From the NCBI RefSeq assembly GCF_002355435.1, contig NZ_AP017313.1, positions 310,001-374,000 on the forward strand: a stretch of 64,000 bases of DNA. The letters run 5' to 3'. This DNA is from Mucilaginibacter gotjawali (lineage in GTDB: Bacteria; Bacteroidota; Bacteroidia; Sphingobacteriales; Sphingobacteriaceae). The notes under the pieces were generated by a model. It saw only the letters and a program-made list of their open reading frames with translations. It did not search any database and was not told where the DNA came from. Of the stretch, positions 62,832-64,000 are shown one piece after another (positions within the stretch are counted from its first letter, which is position 1; each line of letters opens with the position of its first letter). A program made the position numbers and the translations under genes.

Positions 62832-64000
62832 TTATCTAAACCCCAAAGCTGCCATATAACCTTTATTTGGCCTGCAATTTTCAAATTTGCAGTTTTGGAT
62901 AAACTGGAATAATGCCTTTTTAATTAATTCCCTGTCCTGAGGCGCTGCTTTGCGGATGGCGCCGAAATCGGCCCTTGGCTGTTCGGTATATTCAATTACT
63001 TTATCATACCCTGCCGGAACATCAAAAGTGATAACGCCCGCTGTATTGTCCATTTTTTTATAGGGCCAGTAATGCCAGCCGATGTTGTTCCTGTCGAGGG
63101 TTTTTCGGAAGGCTTCGCACCACTCATCCTTATTCTCTCCTGTTTCGCCGCAGTAGATGGGGACATTGTATTTATCCCTGAAATCGATATAATCCTGGAT
63201 AATTTCTTTCCCTGTTGTTTGGGTCCAGTATTTATGGAACTGGTACACCAGCTTTTTATCAAACGGCGGGCCGAAAGGTTTAAAGTTGCTGTCCCACTGT
63301 GCGCCGCCCAAAATCAGGATGTGGTTTTTATCCACCATCCGGATGGCTTTGGTTATTTCTTTATAGGTGGGCTCAAGGTAGGGGTTAAGTTCATCGGCAT
63401 TAAAATAGGTAGCGATAGGCTCGTTCAGTAAGTCATATCCCAGAATGATGGTTTCATTTTTATAATGATTGGCTATGCTTTTCCAGATAGCGGCTGTTTG
63501 TGACCGCATGGCTTTGCTTTTAAATAAAAAAGGATAGCCGTTTCCATCGTCAATATTATCGCCTGTTTGCCCGCCCGGAGCGCAATGCATATCTAAAATA
63601 ACATAAAGTTTTTCCTTTTTGCACCACCCGATCACCCTGTCAAGCAATTCAAAGCCGCGGTTAGCGTTATTTTGCCCGCAGTAATTTTCAGTAGTAAAAA
63701 GCCTGTAGTTAAAAGGGATACGGATAGAGTTCATCCCGGATGCTTTTAAAAAGTGGATATCTCCGGCGGTAATATAATTGTCCTGGTATTGCTTCCAGAA
63801 TTTGGTGGTTTCTTCAGGGCCTAAAAGTTCGAGTATCGCTTCATTGATCAGCCTGGGCGAGCTTACATCCTTAAATTTAAACATATAGCCCTCGGGCACC
63901 AGCCAGTTGCCCAGGTTTGTGCCCTTCATCAGGAAGGGTTTATTATCAGGGCCGATAATATCTTTTCCACGTACGCTGATAAATTTGCCGCCCTGGGCCC
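62832..64000 (-). CDS. Glycoside hydrolase family 5 (cellulase-type), N-terminus beyond window
   Basis: 388 residues are visible; the frame stays open to the right edge through GKDIIGPDNKPFLMKGTNLGNWLVPEGYMF, so the ATG at 63929 is internal and not the true start. The visible beginning AQGGKF looks like the residues just after a signal-peptidase site. The catalytic acid/base lies in GYDLLNEPIATYF and the nucleophile in VPIYCGETGENKDEW; the NLGNWLVPEG opening and SGMNSIRIPFNYR also match GH5. It is predicted to cleave beta-glucan or similar polysaccharide in the periplasm or outside. The exact subfamily is not determined. Confidence 0.92.
   Translation of the reverse strand, partial: AQGGKFISVRGKDIIGPDNKPFLMKGTNLGNWLVPEGYMFKFKDVSSPRLINEAILELLGPEETTKFWKQYQDNYITAGDIHFLKASGMNSIRIPFNYRLFTTENYCGQNNANRGFELLDRVIGWCKKEKLYVILDMHCAPGGQTGDNIDDGNGYPFLFKSKAMRSQTAAIWKSIANHYKNETIILGYDLLNEPIATYFNADELNPYLEPTYKEITKAIRMVDKNHILILGGAQWDSNFKPFGPPFDKKLVYQFHKYWTQTTGKEIIQDYIDFRDKYNVPIYCGETGENKDEWCEAFRKTLDRNNIGWHYWPYKKMDNTAGVITFDVPAGYDKVIEYTEQPRADFGAIRKAAPQDRELIKKALFQFIQNCKFENCRPNKGYMAALGFR

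Noticed and set aside
1..64000. tRNA and rRNA genes, prophage, plasmid origin, integron or restriction-modification system
   Set aside because: No cloverleaf with CCA end, rRNA motif, phage structural gene, integrase or methylase/endonuclease pair was recognised on either strand.

Overview
The window looks like chromosome of a Bacteroidota bacterium of the family Sphingobacteriaceae, most like Mucilaginibacter or Pedobacter. This is inferred from the gene families, not from a database search. The signs are type IX secretion (T9SS) sorting domains of both the CHU_C (type B) and Por-tail (type A) kinds, a SusD lipoprotein, a one-component sensor kinase with a beta-propeller and Y_Y_Y ectodomain, an M56/TonB/plug fusion, LUD and DUF3127 proteins, and -7 promoter elements of the form TAnnTTTG. 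No rRNA, tRNA, insertion sequence or CRISPR array was found.

Layout. (1) 1-22.3 kb, minus strand: three giant secreted proteins. The first runs off the left edge (NHL propellers plus Ig-like domains). The second has 2445 aa (four propeller/Ig modules, nine cadherin-like repeats, CHU_C sorting domain). The third has about 2228 aa (P-domain-like N-terminus, two seven-repeat FG-GAP propellers, four cadherin-like repeats, CHU_C domain). They are followed by a NarL-type response regulator and its propeller-sensor histidine kinase. A motif around ATACCCCA recurs upstream of the three giant genes and the regulator, which suggests one regulated surface-protein cassette. (2) 22.6-30.6 kb, plus strand: housekeeping genes DUF177-rpmF-plsX-fabH, accB-accC, tatC, rpiB and a LutB-like iron-sulfur protein. 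(3) 30.6-33.7 kb: an AT-rich accessory patch with two unknown proteins, a SUKH (SMI1/KNR4) protein, diverged repeats and a palindromic element, then a DUF4198 protein. (4) 33.9-45.1 kb: a fused 2-oxoacid dehydrogenase E1, a NadR-like kinase, an ECF sigma operon with a SYGS-repeat protein, two RNA methyltransferases, DNA polymerase IV, a DUF3127 protein and a T9SS type A protein. (5) 45.2-57.2 kb: an OmpR-type two-component pair, a VOC fusion protein, an M28 peptidase, a SusD without SusC, a beta-CASP nuclease and a BlaI/M56 pair. (6) 57.4-64 kb: an SPW-motif membrane protein, an LMW phosphatase-like protein, CsaA, TadA, MnSOD, a quinone oxidoreductase-like protein, a flavin/2Fe-2S reductase, and a GH5 glycosidase that runs off the right edge.

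Two sequence-level themes stand out. First, many intergenic gaps hold long imperfect inverted repeats built from short words that differ from gap to gap (for example TTCAAATTTTCAAAT, ATGGACCATGG, GTTGATTAAG, GTCCGGAAAGTCC). One such word run is translated as the linker of the E1 fusion. Second, the 3' ends of giant genes two and three are almost identical over roughly 860 bp, and the similarity then switches partner, which suggests gene conversion and module shuffling in the adhesin array.
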